A stretch of 64,000 nt of DNA from Runella sp. CRIBMP. Lineage in GTDB: Bacteria > Bacteroidota > Bacteroidia > Cytophagales > Spirosomataceae. Of the stretch, positions 51,756 to 61,006 are shown piece after piece. The stretch's first letter is position 1; each line of letters begins with the position of its first letter. A program made the position numbers and the translations under genes. The notes below the pieces were generated by a model, which was not told the origin of the DNA, did no database searches, and saw only the letters and a program-made list of their open reading frames with translations. The stretch lies in NCBI RefSeq assembly GCF_009905605.1, contig NZ_JAAAKZ010000002.1, positions 744,001-808,000 on the forward strand, in the 5' to 3' direction.

Positions 51756-51763
51756 TACTTTTG
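51756..51763 (+). promoter_or_regulatory. -7 element of the CNNM/CorC gene
   Basis: TACTTTTG matches TAnnTTTG. It covers the TTG at 51761, so that codon cannot be the translation start, which supports the GTG at 51797. Confidence 0.5.
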
Positions 51764-51796
51764 ATAATTTTGCAATTGTACCAACCATCCCCATAC

Positions 51797-53092
51797 GTGG
51801 AACTATTTGTTATCGTTCTACTCGTTCTTATCAACGGTATTTTCTCCATGTCAGAAATCGCGCTGGTCTCCTCGCGAAAGTCTAAGTTGGAAACTGCGGC
51901 ACGAAACGGTGACCGGCAGGCCAAACATGCACTCGAACTGGCAAACTCCCCCAATCGCTTTCTCTCGACCGTCCAAATCGGCATCACCCTCATTGGAATC
52001 CTGAACGGGGTATTCAGTGGTGAACGCATCACGACCGATTTTCAAGCCTACGTTGAGCAGTACGAATTATTGAAGCCTTATGCGCATTCTATCGCCGTAG
52101 GAGGCGTTGTTTTGTTTGTGACCTACCTGTCGTTGGTTTTGGGAGAACTCGTGCCTAAGCGTATCGGCATGTCCAATCCCGAAGGCATTGCCAAGTTTAT
52201 GGCTACGCCCATGAATTGGCTCTCCAATCTTACGTCGCCATTTATTTGGTTGTTGGCCAAATCTAGCGATTTGTTTATGAAAATTCTGCGGATTACGCCG
52301 CAAAACCAAGCCATCACGGAAGAAGAAATCAAGACCATCATCCAGGAGGGCACCACGGGCGGCGTCATTGATGAGATTGAGCAGGAAATCGTGGAGAATG
52401 TCTTTCATCTGGGCGACCGGAAAATCACGTCGTTGATGACCAACCGTCAGGAGGTTACGTGGTTGGATTCGGCCGATGACCCCGAAGAAAATAAGGCCCG
52501 AATCATGGAATCCAAACACTCCATTTATCCTCTTTGCAACGATGGGATTGACAATATCGTGGGGCTGATTTATGTTAAAGATTTGCTCGGCGGTGATTTG
52601 GATGAGCAACTTACCCGATTGGAATCGCTGGCCCGTGAGCCGTTGTATATTCCCGAAAACAACAAAGCCTATCAGGCCCTAGAGAAGTTTAAAGTGAGCC
52701 GGGTGCATTTTGGTATCATCGTCGACGAATACGGCGCCATGCTGGGCATTGCCACGCTCAACGACATTTTGGACGCGTTGGTGGGGGATTTGTCAGAAAC
52801 CGATGAGTTTAACTACGACATCGTAGAGCGCGAAGACGGCAGTTTTCTGGTGGATGCCCAGCTTCCGTGGGAAGATTTTATCAATCATTTTGACATTACG
52901 ATACAGCAGAAAAAAGAATTGACGGGCTTCAATACCCTTGGGGGCTTTGCTCTGCATATTTTTAAGGATATTCCCGATACGGGTGAGCACTTCACGTGGC
53001 AGGACTATCGGTTCGAGATTGTCGACATGGACAAAAGCCGTATCGACAAGATACTCGTTCAAAAACTGGGCGAAGAAGATGAAGGTGGGTAA
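51797..53092 (+). CDS. CNNM/CorC-type membrane protein (DUF21, CBS, CorC_HlyC)
   Basis: 431 residues from the GTG at 51797, chosen because the -7 element covers any earlier start and because homologues begin with ME(L/I)... The DUF21 membrane domain (about 1-185, NGIFSMSEIALVSSRKSKLE) is followed by two CBS domains (about 205-325, with SRVHFGIIVDEYGAMLGI) and the CorC_HlyC domain (about 345-425). These proteins are linked to magnesium or other divalent-cation transport. No damage is seen. Confidence 0.9.
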   Translation: MELFVIVLLVLINGIFSMSEIALVSSRKSKLETAARNGDRQAKHALELANSPNRFLSTVQIGITLIGILNGVFSGERITTDFQAYVEQYELLKPYAHSIAVGGVVLFVTYLSLVLGELVPKRIGMSNPEGIAKFMATPMNWLSNLTSPFIWLLAKSSDLFMKILRITPQNQAITEEEIKTIIQEGTTGGVIDEIEQEIVENVFHLGDRKITSLMTNRQEVTWLDSADDPEENKARIMESKHSIYPLCNDGIDNIVGLIYVKDLLGGDLDEQLTRLESLAREPLYIPENNKAYQALEKFKVSRVHFGIIVDEYGAMLGIATLNDILDALVGDLSETDEFNYDIVEREDGSFLVDAQLPWEDFINHFDITIQQKKELTGFNTLGGFALHIFKDIPDTGEHFTWQDYRFEIVDMDKSRIDKILVQKLGEEDEGG

Positions 53093-53120
53093 TACTCTTT
53101 CAGGCGGTAATGTTTAAACC

Positions 53121-53150
53121 TTGCAAAGATTTGCAAACTTTTGCAAGATT
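53121..53150. repeat. Three 10-bp TTGCAA repeats
   Basis: TTGCAAAGAT, TTGCAAACTT, TTGCAAGATT run in perfect 10-bp register between the convergent CNNM-type and DeoR genes, the last touching the DeoR stop. Further TTGCA motifs lie upstream of the DeoR start (53965-54021). Confidence 0.55.
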
Positions 53151-53899
53151 TAGATAATTTCAATCCCCTTGTTGCGAAAATCGTTCAACGAAGGGTCGGA
53201 GGGCTTTAGACTTGTCACCAAAAAATCAATCTCATGTAGGTCGCATACCTTGTAGGTTTCGATGGTATGGATTTTTTCAGTAATGGCACAAATCGCTACT
53301 TTTTTGGCCGATTTTGCCATTTTTTGTTTTAAGACCGATTCTTCATAATTGCGCAGGGTAACTCCAACATTTGGATCTAACCCGTTGAAACCCATAAGAT
53401 ATAGGTCCACCCGTAGGTGTTCGAGTTGGCGCATGGCTTGGTTGCCTAACGTGATTTGGTAACGTTTGTGGTAAGTGCCTCCCAAGAGAATCGTTTCAAT
53501 TTTAGGATGTTCATTCAGTACAATGGCAAGGGGCAGACTGTTGGTAATAACGGTCAGCTCCAAGTTTTTGGGGAATTGTTCGGCAATGTGAAAATTTGTG
53601 GTGCCGCCATCCATCAATATCGTTTGATGATTTTCAAAAAGTTTTTGGGCTTTCCGGGTCAGGTGCAATACTTCCTGATTGTCGATGCCGAAGCCTTGCG
53701 TGGTTTTAAAAGACAAGTAGGAATTAGCCACGGCCCCACCGTGTACTTTTTTCAGTAAACCCTTGTCTTCCAGTTCAATAACATCCCGTCTGATGCTATC
53801 GTACGAAACGTGCAGTAGTTGACTCAACTCCACTAAGTTGATTTTTTGGTCACGATTGAGCTTCTCAATAATGAGCCGTTGGCGCTCTTCTTTTATCAT
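53150..53899 (-). CDS. DeoR/GlpR-family sugar-responsive repressor
   Basis: 249 residues. An N-terminal winged HTH (about 1-57, with SQLLHVSYDSIRRDVIELE) is followed by the DeoR C-terminal sensor domain (MDGGTTNFHIAEQFP, TVITNSLPLAIVL, LLGGTYHKR). It senses a phosphorylated sugar and represses catabolic genes. It is close to the NamZ muramidase gene, so amino-sugar recycling is a natural guess. Five TTGCA motifs upstream of the start are candidate operators. Confidence 0.9.
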   Translation of the reverse strand: MIKEERQRLIIEKLNRDQKINLVELSQLLHVSYDSIRRDVIELEDKGLLKKVHGGAVANSYLSFKTTQGFGIDNQEVLHLTRKAQKLFENHQTILMDGGTTNFHIAEQFPKNLELTVITNSLPLAIVLNEHPKIETILLGGTYHKRYQITLGNQAMRQLEHLRVDLYLMGFNGLDPNVGVTLRNYEESVLKQKMAKSAKKVAICAITEKIHTIETYKVCDLHEIDFLVTSLKPSDPSLNDFRNKGIEII

Positions 53900-53964
53900 A
53901 GGTTAGTTAAAATATACTTCAATAAATACTTAAAAATTCATTGAGAGTGATTTCTAAAAATATC

Positions 53965-54021
53965 TTGCAAAAAAATGCAAAAAAAAGTTGCATTAAAACA
54001 AAAAGATTGCATATTTTTGCA
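53965..54021. promoter_or_regulatory. Cluster of TTGCA motifs upstream of the DeoR gene
   Basis: Five TTGCA/ATGCA motifs occur within 57 bp of A/T-rich sequence, including TTGCATATTTTTGCA. Their density and the match to the phased TTGCAA units at the gene's other end suggest autoregulation (inference). Confidence 0.4.
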
Positions 54022-54057
54022 TAGTTGTTTCAACCACAACTTAACCTATGATAAAAT

Positions 54058-54099
54058 ATCCCTCGCGCTACCTTAGGGGTTTGTGTAGCTGCGAGGGAT
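54058..54099 (-). terminator. Hairpin terminator after the NamZ gene
   Basis: A strong stem ATCCCTCGC / GCGAGGGAT with an inner GCTAC/GTAGC pairing lies 9 bp past the stop of the muramidase gene. On the other strand it is followed by GTTTCTTTTTT, so it may work in both directions. Confidence 0.75.
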
Positions 54100-54108
54100 G
54101 TTTCTTTT

Positions 54109-55332
54109 TTATGGGTACAATAAATATTTCTTTCGCTTGATTTTGAAGTCTCCCAGCCCGGGCTCCCAGCTTTTACGAATTTCTTCTTCGGATTTACCCG
54201 CAATAATCTGCTGCTTTAAGTTTTCTGTCCCTGCCAGTTTATCAAAGTTTCCCATTTGTTTGCTTTGACTCATGTCAAAAAACTTCTCTTTGAGGGGGTA
54301 AGCCGCATACAGCTCCATGAGCCATTGCAAGTTTAATTTCTTGGTTTTCAGAAAAATAGCGCTGTCATACTTCCGCAAATCCAATCCATAACAGTCCGTG
54401 TCCTGATGCAGGGGAGTTTCGCTCATGCCTTTAAGACTGACTGGTTTGAACGAAAACGTGTATTTCCCTTTCAATAAGGGTGCTCCCAGTACCGTGAAAG
54501 GCATGTAGGTGCCGCGTCCTTGACTCAGAATAGTGCCTTCAAATAGACAAATACTGGGATAGAGCAGAATGGACTGCTGCGTATTTAAATTGGGCGAAGG
54601 CGGTACGGGGAGGACATACGGCAGGTCATGCGTATAATTGGCTACTTTGATGATTTTCAATTTGCATTTCAGCCCGCTGGGCAGCCAACCTTCGCCATTG
54701 ATCATTTGGGCAAACTCTCCGATGGTCAGACCGTGGCTAATGGGTATTGGAAAGATTCCGATGCCTGATTTCAGGTGCGGCTCCAAAATGGGGCCATCCA
54801 CCATAAATCCGTTCGGGTTGGGGCGGTCCAAAATGAGTAATTCTTTGTCATTTTCGGCACAGGCCTCCATGACATACGATAGCGTATTGATGTAGGTATA
54901 AAAACGAGCCCCTACATCCTGCACGTCAAAAATCATCAAATCGACGTCGGCCAAGTGTTCTTTGGAAGGTTTACGGTTTTTACCATAGAGCGAAATCACG
55001 GGAATGCCCGTGGCGGGGTCTACGCTATCATCTACTTTGGCACCGTTGCTGGCATTGCCCCGAAATCCGTGTTCAGGCCCAAAAATCTTGGTAATTTTTA
55101 CCCCTAATTTGAAGAGGCTATCGACACAGTGCTTTTTGCCAATGATTGAAGTTTGATTGACCAGCATTCCAATGCGTTTCCCTTTCAGATAAGGAAGATA
55201 CGCTGAGGTTTGGTCGGCACCCGTAATGATGCTTTTTTTTGCATTTTCAGGTTTTGGGGCAGTAGTAAATGCGGCAAAAACTGCCAAAAACACAGTAGCA
55301 ACAAAAAGGGACAGATAAAATGACCGTTTCAT
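54109..55332 (-). CDS. namZ: Exo-beta-N-acetylmuramidase, NamZ family (DUF1343)
   Basis: 407 residues with a signal peptide (about 1-22). Family motifs are present: GMLVNQTSI, FGPEHGFRGNASNGA, SLYGKNRKPS, FDVQDVGARFYTYI and LDRPNPNG. DUF1343 proteins were shown to be exo-muramidases that release MurNAc from peptidoglycan chain ends. It probably works outside the cytoplasm in wall recycling. It is the leftward neighbour of an alpha/beta hydrolase, with a terminator behind it. Confidence 0.85.
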   Translation of the reverse strand: MKRSFYLSLFVATVFLAVFAAFTTAPKPENAKKSIITGADQTSAYLPYLKGKRIGMLVNQTSIIGKKHCVDSLFKLGVKITKIFGPEHGFRGNASNGAKVDDSVDPATGIPVISLYGKNRKPSKEHLADVDLMIFDVQDVGARFYTYINTLSYVMEACAENDKELLILDRPNPNGFMVDGPILEPHLKSGIGIFPIPISHGLTIGEFAQMINGEGWLPSGLKCKLKIIKVANYTHDLPYVLPVPPSPNLNTQQSILLYPSICLFEGTILSQGRGTYMPFTVLGAPLLKGKYTFSFKPVSLKGMSETPLHQDTDCYGLDLRKYDSAIFLKTKKLNLQWLMELYAAYPLKEKFFDMSQSKQMGNFDKLAGTENLKQQIIAGKSEEEIRKSWEPGLGDFKIKRKKYLLYP

Positions 55333-55400
55333 AAAGTAAAAGGCAAGATTGTTTGAGGGGGAAAGTTACAACAAATGGGCGTCCCCTCAAAGATACCTGC

Positions 55401-56306
55401 TTATTTATGGTCTTCATTTGTCCCCACCTGTACGGAGATCGTAGAGGCTGATGGGTGTTGAAAAGGCGTGATGACCAATTCGCGAACCAAATCTGGATGA
55501 GAATACGAAATTAAATGACCCGCATTGGGCAAAAAGATAAATTGCGCTTCCTTTTTGGCCAGTTTCATGCGGGCAAAATCAAGATTTGTCGGGTCTACAA
55601 TCCAATCTTTACCTCCTTGCACCACGGTCGTCGGCACTTGGAGCATTGGCCACTCGTCTGCCAGTTTTTCTAATTCCTTAGCGTGGGCAAATTTTTCAAA
55701 CGACGCCAGATTAATACGATGCGGGAGCCACATCCTAACTATCCACCATTTAGCGGGCTTTGAAAACCACCAGAATTTTTCTTTGGTGGGGTCGATGGCG
55801 GGGGCCAGCATCACCAATTTATTGAATCGTTGGGGATTGAGTATCGCAATTTTGGCCGCAATGGGCGCTCCGTAAGAGCGACCAAGCAACACTCCTTTTT
55901 GACGGGAATGATTGAGCGACAAGGCCAAAGCGGCCGCCCGGGCCTGCAAATCAATGGACGTAACAATGCGTTTTTTGCGGTGTTTTGAATGATTATACCC
56001 TAATCGATCAACGGCAATGATGTGGTATTTGCTCTGCAAAATGCTGTCATCCACCATATTGAGGTATCCGTACCACGCTCCTGGTGCACCGTGGATAAGC
56101 AGGAGCGGCGGCAGCGTATCGGCACCCGTAGTGGCGACAAACAGCCGAAGGCTGTCGTTTTGAATGGTATAATAAGTAGGTCGAACGGGTTTGTTTGCGT
56201 AATGCTTGCGAAGGTCACGTTCATTTTTGCGCCACGAACGAAAACAGGAAGAAAGCCCCCAGCACAATCCGCAAACACAGGCCCAAAGGCATATTTTTCT
56301 TAGCAT
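55401..56306 (-). CDS. Alpha/beta hydrolase
   Basis: 301 residues with an N-terminal hydrophobic signal (WACVCGLCWGLSSC) that could be a lipobox. Nucleophile elbow GRSYGAP, oxyanion motif HGAPGAW, late Asp (KDWIVDP) and His (PNAGHLISY) form a complete catalytic set. The substrate is unknown. It precedes namZ by about 70 bp in the same direction, so the two are probably cotranscribed. Confidence 0.88.
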   Translation of the reverse strand: MLRKICLWACVCGLCWGLSSCFRSWRKNERDLRKHYANKPVRPTYYTIQNDSLRLFVATTGADTLPPLLLIHGAPGAWYGYLNMVDDSILQSKYHIIAVDRLGYNHSKHRKKRIVTSIDLQARAAALALSLNHSRQKGVLLGRSYGAPIAAKIAILNPQRFNKLVMLAPAIDPTKEKFWWFSKPAKWWIVRMWLPHRINLASFEKFAHAKELEKLADEWPMLQVPTTVVQGGKDWIVDPTNLDFARMKLAKKEAQFIFLPNAGHLISYSHPDLVRELVITPFQHPSASTISVQVGTNEDHK

Positions 56307-56369
56307 GAGAATGGTTACTGTTTAGGTTAATTCAGCGATAGTTATTCGCAATTGTTGCTTTATAAAACG

Positions 56370-57116
56370 CTAAAATAGCGACAATTGTTGTTGCGATAAT
56401 TCAGGATAAAGGTGCGGGTTGTTTACGTCAGGGACATTTGAATCTGCTTTACGATTGCTAATCAACCGACCGATTGTAAACGATTCCATCAGGCTGTCGT
56501 CTAACGGACGGGCGATTTCTTTCAGGGCCGAGCTATCCAAATCGGATTGAAGCCAAAGGGATTCACTACCCGGCAATAGAAGCAAAGGCATTCGCTGCTT
56601 GGTATTGTGAATACGCGCCATCATGGGATTGGCCTCCGTGGTGATAATGCTAAAGGTGTTCCAAACATCATCGGCGAAGTCGGGATTGTGCCAACTTTCC
56701 CAGATTCCCGCCATGGCAAAAAGTGGTTGATTGCGTAACCGAATGTAGTAAGGGTATTTTTGTTTGCCCACGGTTTGCCATTCAAAAAATCCCGTAGAAG
56801 GTACAAGACAACGCTGGGATTCTCGAAGGGCATATTTAAAAGAGGGTTTTTGAGCCAAAGTTTCAACCTTGGCATTGAGCGTATTGGCCCGCATTTCTTC
56901 GGCTTCTTCTTTGGATTTTACCCAACGCGGCACCAGCCCCCAACGAAACAGTTGGATGGTTTGCGGGGCTTGCGCAGTAATCACGGGCCAAGTGGGATAA
57001 TCAAACCCATTTCCGTGGTAGACAGGCTGAAAATCAGCTTGCTTAACTTCTGAAGTAGCTTCAAAGCGTTTCTCTACTTCTGCAACGGTGGCTGTTAACG
57101 AATTGTGAAAACACAT
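56370..57116 (-). CDS. SRAP-family protein (abasic-site DNA-protein crosslink protein, YedK/HMCES-like)
   Basis: 248 residues from the ATG at 57116, so that Cys2 of MCFHNS is the catalytic residue exposed after Met removal. A longer frame begins at 57149. Family features: VPSTGFFEW with the conserved Glu, and RIHNTKQRMP with the conserved His. SRAP proteins shield abasic sites in single-stranded DNA by forming a thiazolidine link. Divergent from the aldo/keto reductase gene. Confidence 0.92.
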   Translation of the reverse strand: MCFHNSLTATVAEVEKRFEATSEVKQADFQPVYHGNGFDYPTWPVITAQAPQTIQLFRWGLVPRWVKSKEEAEEMRANTLNAKVETLAQKPSFKYALRESQRCLVPSTGFFEWQTVGKQKYPYYIRLRNQPLFAMAGIWESWHNPDFADDVWNTFSIITTEANPMMARIHNTKQRMPLLLLPGSESLWLQSDLDSSALKEIARPLDDSLMESFTIGRLISNRKADSNVPDVNNPHLYPELSQQQLSLF

Positions 57117-57257
57117 AATTAACCGAGTTTTATCCGTAATTTTGAGCAAAAACGCAGATTTGCGGGAAAGAAAAGCCGATTTTGTCGGTCAGCTTTTGAA
57201 AGAGTAACGTCTCATCCGACAACGCGTGTGCTTTATCACCTAACAAACTTCATCACT

Positions 57258-58280
57258 ATGAAATTCAAATTATTGGGAAAATCAGGCCTTCGTGTTTCAG
57301 AAATTTGTCTTGGCACCATGACCTTCGGAACCGAATGGGGATGGGGCGCTGACAAGCATGAAAGTAAGAAAATTTTTGACATGTATGCCAATGCTGGCGG
57401 TAATTTTATAGATACGGCCAATCGCTACACCGAAGGGACTTCGGAGAAATTTTTAGGAGATTTTATCGCTTCCGACCGCGACCATTTTGTGCTCGCTACC
57501 AAATACACCCTCATGGACCGCGACGGTGACCCCAACTACGCTGGAAACCATCGCAAAAATATGGTTCGTTCGCTCAACGAAAGTTTAAAACGCCTCAATA
57601 CTGATTATATCGACTTGTTTTGGGTTCACATGTGGGATTTTACCACACCTGTAGAGGAAGTAATGCGTGGATTGGACGACTTGGTGCGTAGTGGGAAAGT
57701 GCATTACATCGGTATTTCTGACACGCCTGCTTGGGTGATTTCGCGGGCTAATATGCTTGCCGAACTGCGTGGCTGGAGCCAATTTGCTGCTTTGCAGATT
57801 GAGTATTCGTTGCTACAACGGGGCGCTGAACGCGATTTGTTACCCATGGCCAAAGCCCTAGATATGGCCGTAACGCCCTGGGGGGTGATTGGCGGCGGGG
57901 CGCTGACGGGCAAATACCTACGCGGAGAAGGCGGGCGCGTGCCCGAAAATAGCCTCCGACGCAACGAACGCAGTCAGGAGATTGCCCAAGCCGTGGTAGA
58001 AATCGCTGATGAGTTGGGCGTAACCCCCACGCAGGTGGCCATCAATTGGGCCAGACAACGGGTTTCTAACGTCATGCCCATCATCGGGGCTCGTCGTGTG
58101 GAGCAATTGCAAGATTCTATCAAAAGCCTTGATTCAACCATTCCCGACGAAATGATGCATCGGCTGAATGAACTCAGCAAAATAGAACTGGGTTTTCCGC
58201 ACGATTTTCTTTCTTCGGAAGGTGTGAAACAGTCGGCCTTCGCAGGGATGTACGACCAAATTATTAATCACCGATTGTAA
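57258..58280 (+). CDS. Aldo/keto reductase
   Basis: 340 residues from the ATG at 57258, where the conserved MKFKLLGKSGLRVSEICLG begins. The catalytic set is visible as DTANRY (Asp and Tyr), K in ATKYTL and H in FWVHMWD. It is an NADPH-dependent oxidoreductase of the AKR family, cytoplasmic. The substrate is unknown. A TAATTTTG element at 57137-57144 may drive it, although no good TTG is found at the usual distance. Confidence 0.93.
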   Translation: MKFKLLGKSGLRVSEICLGTMTFGTEWGWGADKHESKKIFDMYANAGGNFIDTANRYTEGTSEKFLGDFIASDRDHFVLATKYTLMDRDGDPNYAGNHRKNMVRSLNESLKRLNTDYIDLFWVHMWDFTTPVEEVMRGLDDLVRSGKVHYIGISDTPAWVISRANMLAELRGWSQFAALQIEYSLLQRGAERDLLPMAKALDMAVTPWGVIGGGALTGKYLRGEGGRVPENSLRRNERSQEIAQAVVEIADELGVTPTQVAINWARQRVSNVMPIIGARRVEQLQDSIKSLDSTIPDEMMHRLNELSKIELGFPHDFLSSEGVKQSAFAGMYDQIINHRL

Positions 58281-58369
58281 TACAGCGGAGGCCCGACAAC
58301 ATGGAGAACAGTACAAGGAAATGTATTCTTTGTTCTTGTTATTTCATCGTCAAACGAATAACACCAATT

Positions 58370-58813
58370 ATGAAATTAGCCATTCTGGAACGTTTAAAAG
58401 CGCATTTGGATGCTCGAATGCAGGCTGCATTGGATGCCATGCAATCTGCCCAAAGCTCAGCCAATGAAGAAACCAAAAGCAGTGCGGGAGATAAGTACGA
58501 AACTGCGCGGGCCATGGCCCAAAACGAACGAGACCGCCACGCCCAGTTGTACGACCAGATTCGTCAGGAGCGCGCTGTGCTGGACCGCATCGACCCGTTG
58601 TTTCAGTTTCAACGCGTTGGATTGGGTACGTTGGTCAAAACCACAGCGGGTTATTTTTTTGTGGCCGTGAGCGTGGGGCTGCTTGACATGGCGGGAATAA
58701 AAGTAATCGCGGTGTCGCCACAATCACCGCTGGGCGCTTCGCTGATGGGAAAACAACGCGGCGACAGCTTCCTGTTTCAGCAAAAGAATTGTCTCATTGA
58801 GGAGCTAGGGTAG
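58370..58813 (+). CDS. GreA/GreB-like small protein
   Basis: 147 residues from the ATG at 58370. A longer frame starts at 58301 but its first part looks non-coding. A helical N-terminus (about 1-75) could form a coiled coil. The C-terminus (VIAVSPQSPLGASLMGKQRG, DSFLF) resembles the FKBP-like end of Gre transcript-cleavage factors. The acidic tip of the coiled coil typical of true GreA is not evident, so the function may differ. Confidence 0.6.
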   Translation: MKLAILERLKAHLDARMQAALDAMQSAQSSANEETKSSAGDKYETARAMAQNERDRHAQLYDQIRQERAVLDRIDPLFQFQRVGLGTLVKTTAGYFFVAVSVGLLDMAGIKVIAVSPQSPLGASLMGKQRGDSFLFQQKNCLIEELG

Positions 58814-58826
58814 TTGTTTATTTGTC

Positions 58827-58834
58827 TATCTTTG
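58827..58834 (+). promoter_or_regulatory. -7 element of the Uma2 gene
   Basis: TATCTTTG matches TAnnTTTG, 22 bp upstream of the ATG at 58857. No upstream TTG at the standard distance was found. Confidence 0.4.
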
Positions 58835-58856
58835 ATTTAGTTAAACAGGAATTGAC

Positions 58857-59486
58857 ATGGTAGCAGTCTCCACCAAACGCAAACGCATTCGGACCAAATT
58901 TGCCAAGCATGAAATCCCGAAATCGTTGATTTATGAAGAATACGACGGAAAACCCATGTACTATCGGGGCTATAAAGATGTATTAAATCAACTGAAAACG
59001 AAGGAAGAAATTAAGGGCGAAAGCGACACCCATGCAATAATTATTGGCGTTTTGATGAAATATTTGTTGAAAAATTTAGATGAAGATGCCTATTTCGTTA
59101 TCACTAAAGAAGTGGGCTTTCATCTCAAAAAACTTAGCAACGTTTCCTCTGATATTGTGATTTACGAAAAGGCAGCTTTGCAAAATCATGCTTTTAAAGA
59201 TAAATACTTCGAAATTCCACCCTTAGCGGTCATAGAAGTGGATATACAGGCCGATACGACCGATTTCGGGATTTCAGAAATGGATTATTACGGCATTAAA
59301 ACCAAAAAATTGTTGGATTTCGGCGTTCAGGAAGTCATTTGGTTTTTTTCAGGAACCAAACAACAGTTTGTCTCGCGGGCAGGGCAAGATGGCATCATTT
59401 CGACTTGGGAAAAAAATGTTAGTTTACTGGGGAAATATCACTTCTCACTTGAACAACTGCTTCAAAAAGAAGGTTTTAAATTGTGA
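58857..59486 (+). CDS. Uma2-family PDDEXK nuclease-fold protein
   Basis: 209 residues. The DUF820/Uma2 pattern is visible: SSDIVIYEKAAL, then PPLAVIEVDIQADT and an aromatic VQEVIWFFSG. It belongs to the PD-(D/E)xK nuclease superfamily, very common in Bacteroidota and Cyanobacteria, with no established function. It overlaps the start of the TPR gene by 4 bp (GTGA), so they are coupled. Confidence 0.85.
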   Translation: MVAVSTKRKRIRTKFAKHEIPKSLIYEEYDGKPMYYRGYKDVLNQLKTKEEIKGESDTHAIIIGVLMKYLLKNLDEDAYFVITKEVGFHLKKLSNVSSDIVIYEKAALQNHAFKDKYFEIPPLAVIEVDIQADTTDFGISEMDYYGIKTKKLLDFGVQEVIWFFSGTKQQFVSRAGQDGIISTWEKNVSLLGKYHFSLEQLLQKEGFKL

Positions 59487-60997
59487 AAAAGGGAGTTTTA
59501 TTCACCGGCTTTTTTGCCTTTTTTCTTGGTTTTTTCTTTTCTCGTCTTCCTTCCTTCGGCCAAAGTAATCCGTACCAAATTACGCCCACGCTTCAAGAGG
59601 CGTACGCTGATGTGTTTAAGTTGAAAGTTACCTCCGCAAGGGCGCTGCTGCAAAAAGAGAAAAATACGGGTCTGCAAAAAGCCTTTGCTGTGTATGTGGA
59701 AGATTACGCCGACATGGTCACGTTGTTGGTCAGCGACGAAAAACGTTTGTTTGAACAATTGTCTCCCAATCAAGACAAACGCTTGGCGTTTTTGGAAGAG
59801 TTGCCCCCGAGTTCGCCTTATCAGCGACTGTATCAGGCCGAAATTCGTCTGCATTGGGCGTTTATCAAATTGAAATTCGGCAAAGAAGTCAGCGCCTGTT
59901 GGGATATTATCAAGGCGTATCGGCTACTAGAAGAAAATGCCAAAAAATATCCCGATTTTATTTCGACCTACAAGTCATTGGGGATGCTCCACGTATTGAT
60001 TGGTTCGGCCCCGCAAAACTACCAATGGGTTACCAAGCTGCTGGGCTTGCGCGGCAATATTCCGCAGGGAATGCGTGAAATCAAGGCCATTATTCAAAAA
60101 GACAAATTGTTTGGCCCCGAAGCAAGACTGGTTGAGTTGCTGTTGCACGCATATATCCTCACTTACACTGAGCCGCAAAACGCAGCGCTTTTGGGATTTG
60201 TTAACGGTGAAAAGGATAATTTACTGCTCCATTTTTTCGGAACAACAATCTCAATGAAGGACGGACGCGGAGAGCAGGCCCTAAAATTACTCAATCAGCG
60301 GCCCGTTGGCAGTGGCTATCTGGCGTTTCCTTTTTTGGAATACCTAAAAGGAGAAATTCTACTTCAAAAAGGCCAATACGACGAAGCACGTACGCACTTA
60401 AAACGATTTCTGGCGCAGTATAAAGGCCAAAATTACCTGAAAGATACGCACCTAAAATTGTTTTTGAGCCATTGGCTGGAAGGTGAAGAAGCTGTGGCAA
60501 TGCCCTATTTGGAGCGCGTCCTGACCGTTGGAACGAGTTACGTAGAAGCCGATAAATTTGCGGAAAAATTCGCCAAAAGCTTCCGAAAGAAAGAAGTTTC
60601 GGGACAACAGAAAGCCTTAATGAAAGCCCGATTGGCGTTTGATGGGGGATATTTACAGGAAGCAGCCTCTGCTTTGAAACCGTATCAAGAAACTTTTTTT
60701 ACCACGCTGTACGATAAAGCCGAATTTCATTATCGTTGGGGGCGTACTCTTCAACGCCAGAATCGTCCTGATTCTTCAATCGTGCATTATGAACGCGCCA
60801 TTGCGCTCAGCCAGGCACAGAGTTTGTATTTTGGGGCCACTTCAGCGCTGCAATTGGGCTACATGTATCAGGCAAAAGGCAACAACGCCAAGGCCATTTA
60901 TCATTTCAAGCAAGCCCTTAATTACCCTAAGCACGAATACAAAAACAGCGTGGACAATAAAGCCCGCGCTGCCTTGACTCTGTTGGGTGTAGAGTAA
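59483..60997 (+). CDS. Secreted TPR-repeat protein
   Basis: 504 residues from a GTG at 59483. A signal peptide (about 1-25) is followed by helical repeats of the TPR type. The clearest lie near the C-terminus (HYRWGRTLQRQNRPDSSIVH, YERAIALSQ, LGYMYQAKGNNAKAIYHFKQ). It is probably a periplasmic scaffold for protein interactions. It ends 9 bp from the convergent folE stop. No further function can be assigned. Confidence 0.8.
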   Translation: MKKGVLFTGFFAFFLGFFFSRLPSFGQSNPYQITPTLQEAYADVFKLKVTSARALLQKEKNTGLQKAFAVYVEDYADMVTLLVSDEKRLFEQLSPNQDKRLAFLEELPPSSPYQRLYQAEIRLHWAFIKLKFGKEVSACWDIIKAYRLLEENAKKYPDFISTYKSLGMLHVLIGSAPQNYQWVTKLLGLRGNIPQGMREIKAIIQKDKLFGPEARLVELLLHAYILTYTEPQNAALLGFVNGEKDNLLLHFFGTTISMKDGRGEQALKLLNQRPVGSGYLAFPFLEYLKGEILLQKGQYDEARTHLKRFLAQYKGQNYLKDTHLKLFLSHWLEGEEAVAMPYLERVLTVGTSYVEADKFAEKFAKSFRKKEVSGQQKALMKARLAFDGGYLQEAASALKPYQETFFTTLYDKAEFHYRWGRTLQRQNRPDSSIVHYERAIALSQAQSLYFGATSALQLGYMYQAKGNNAKAIYHFKQALNYPKHEYKNSVDNKARAALTLLGVE

Positions 60998-61006
60998 TAT
61001 TTGAGA

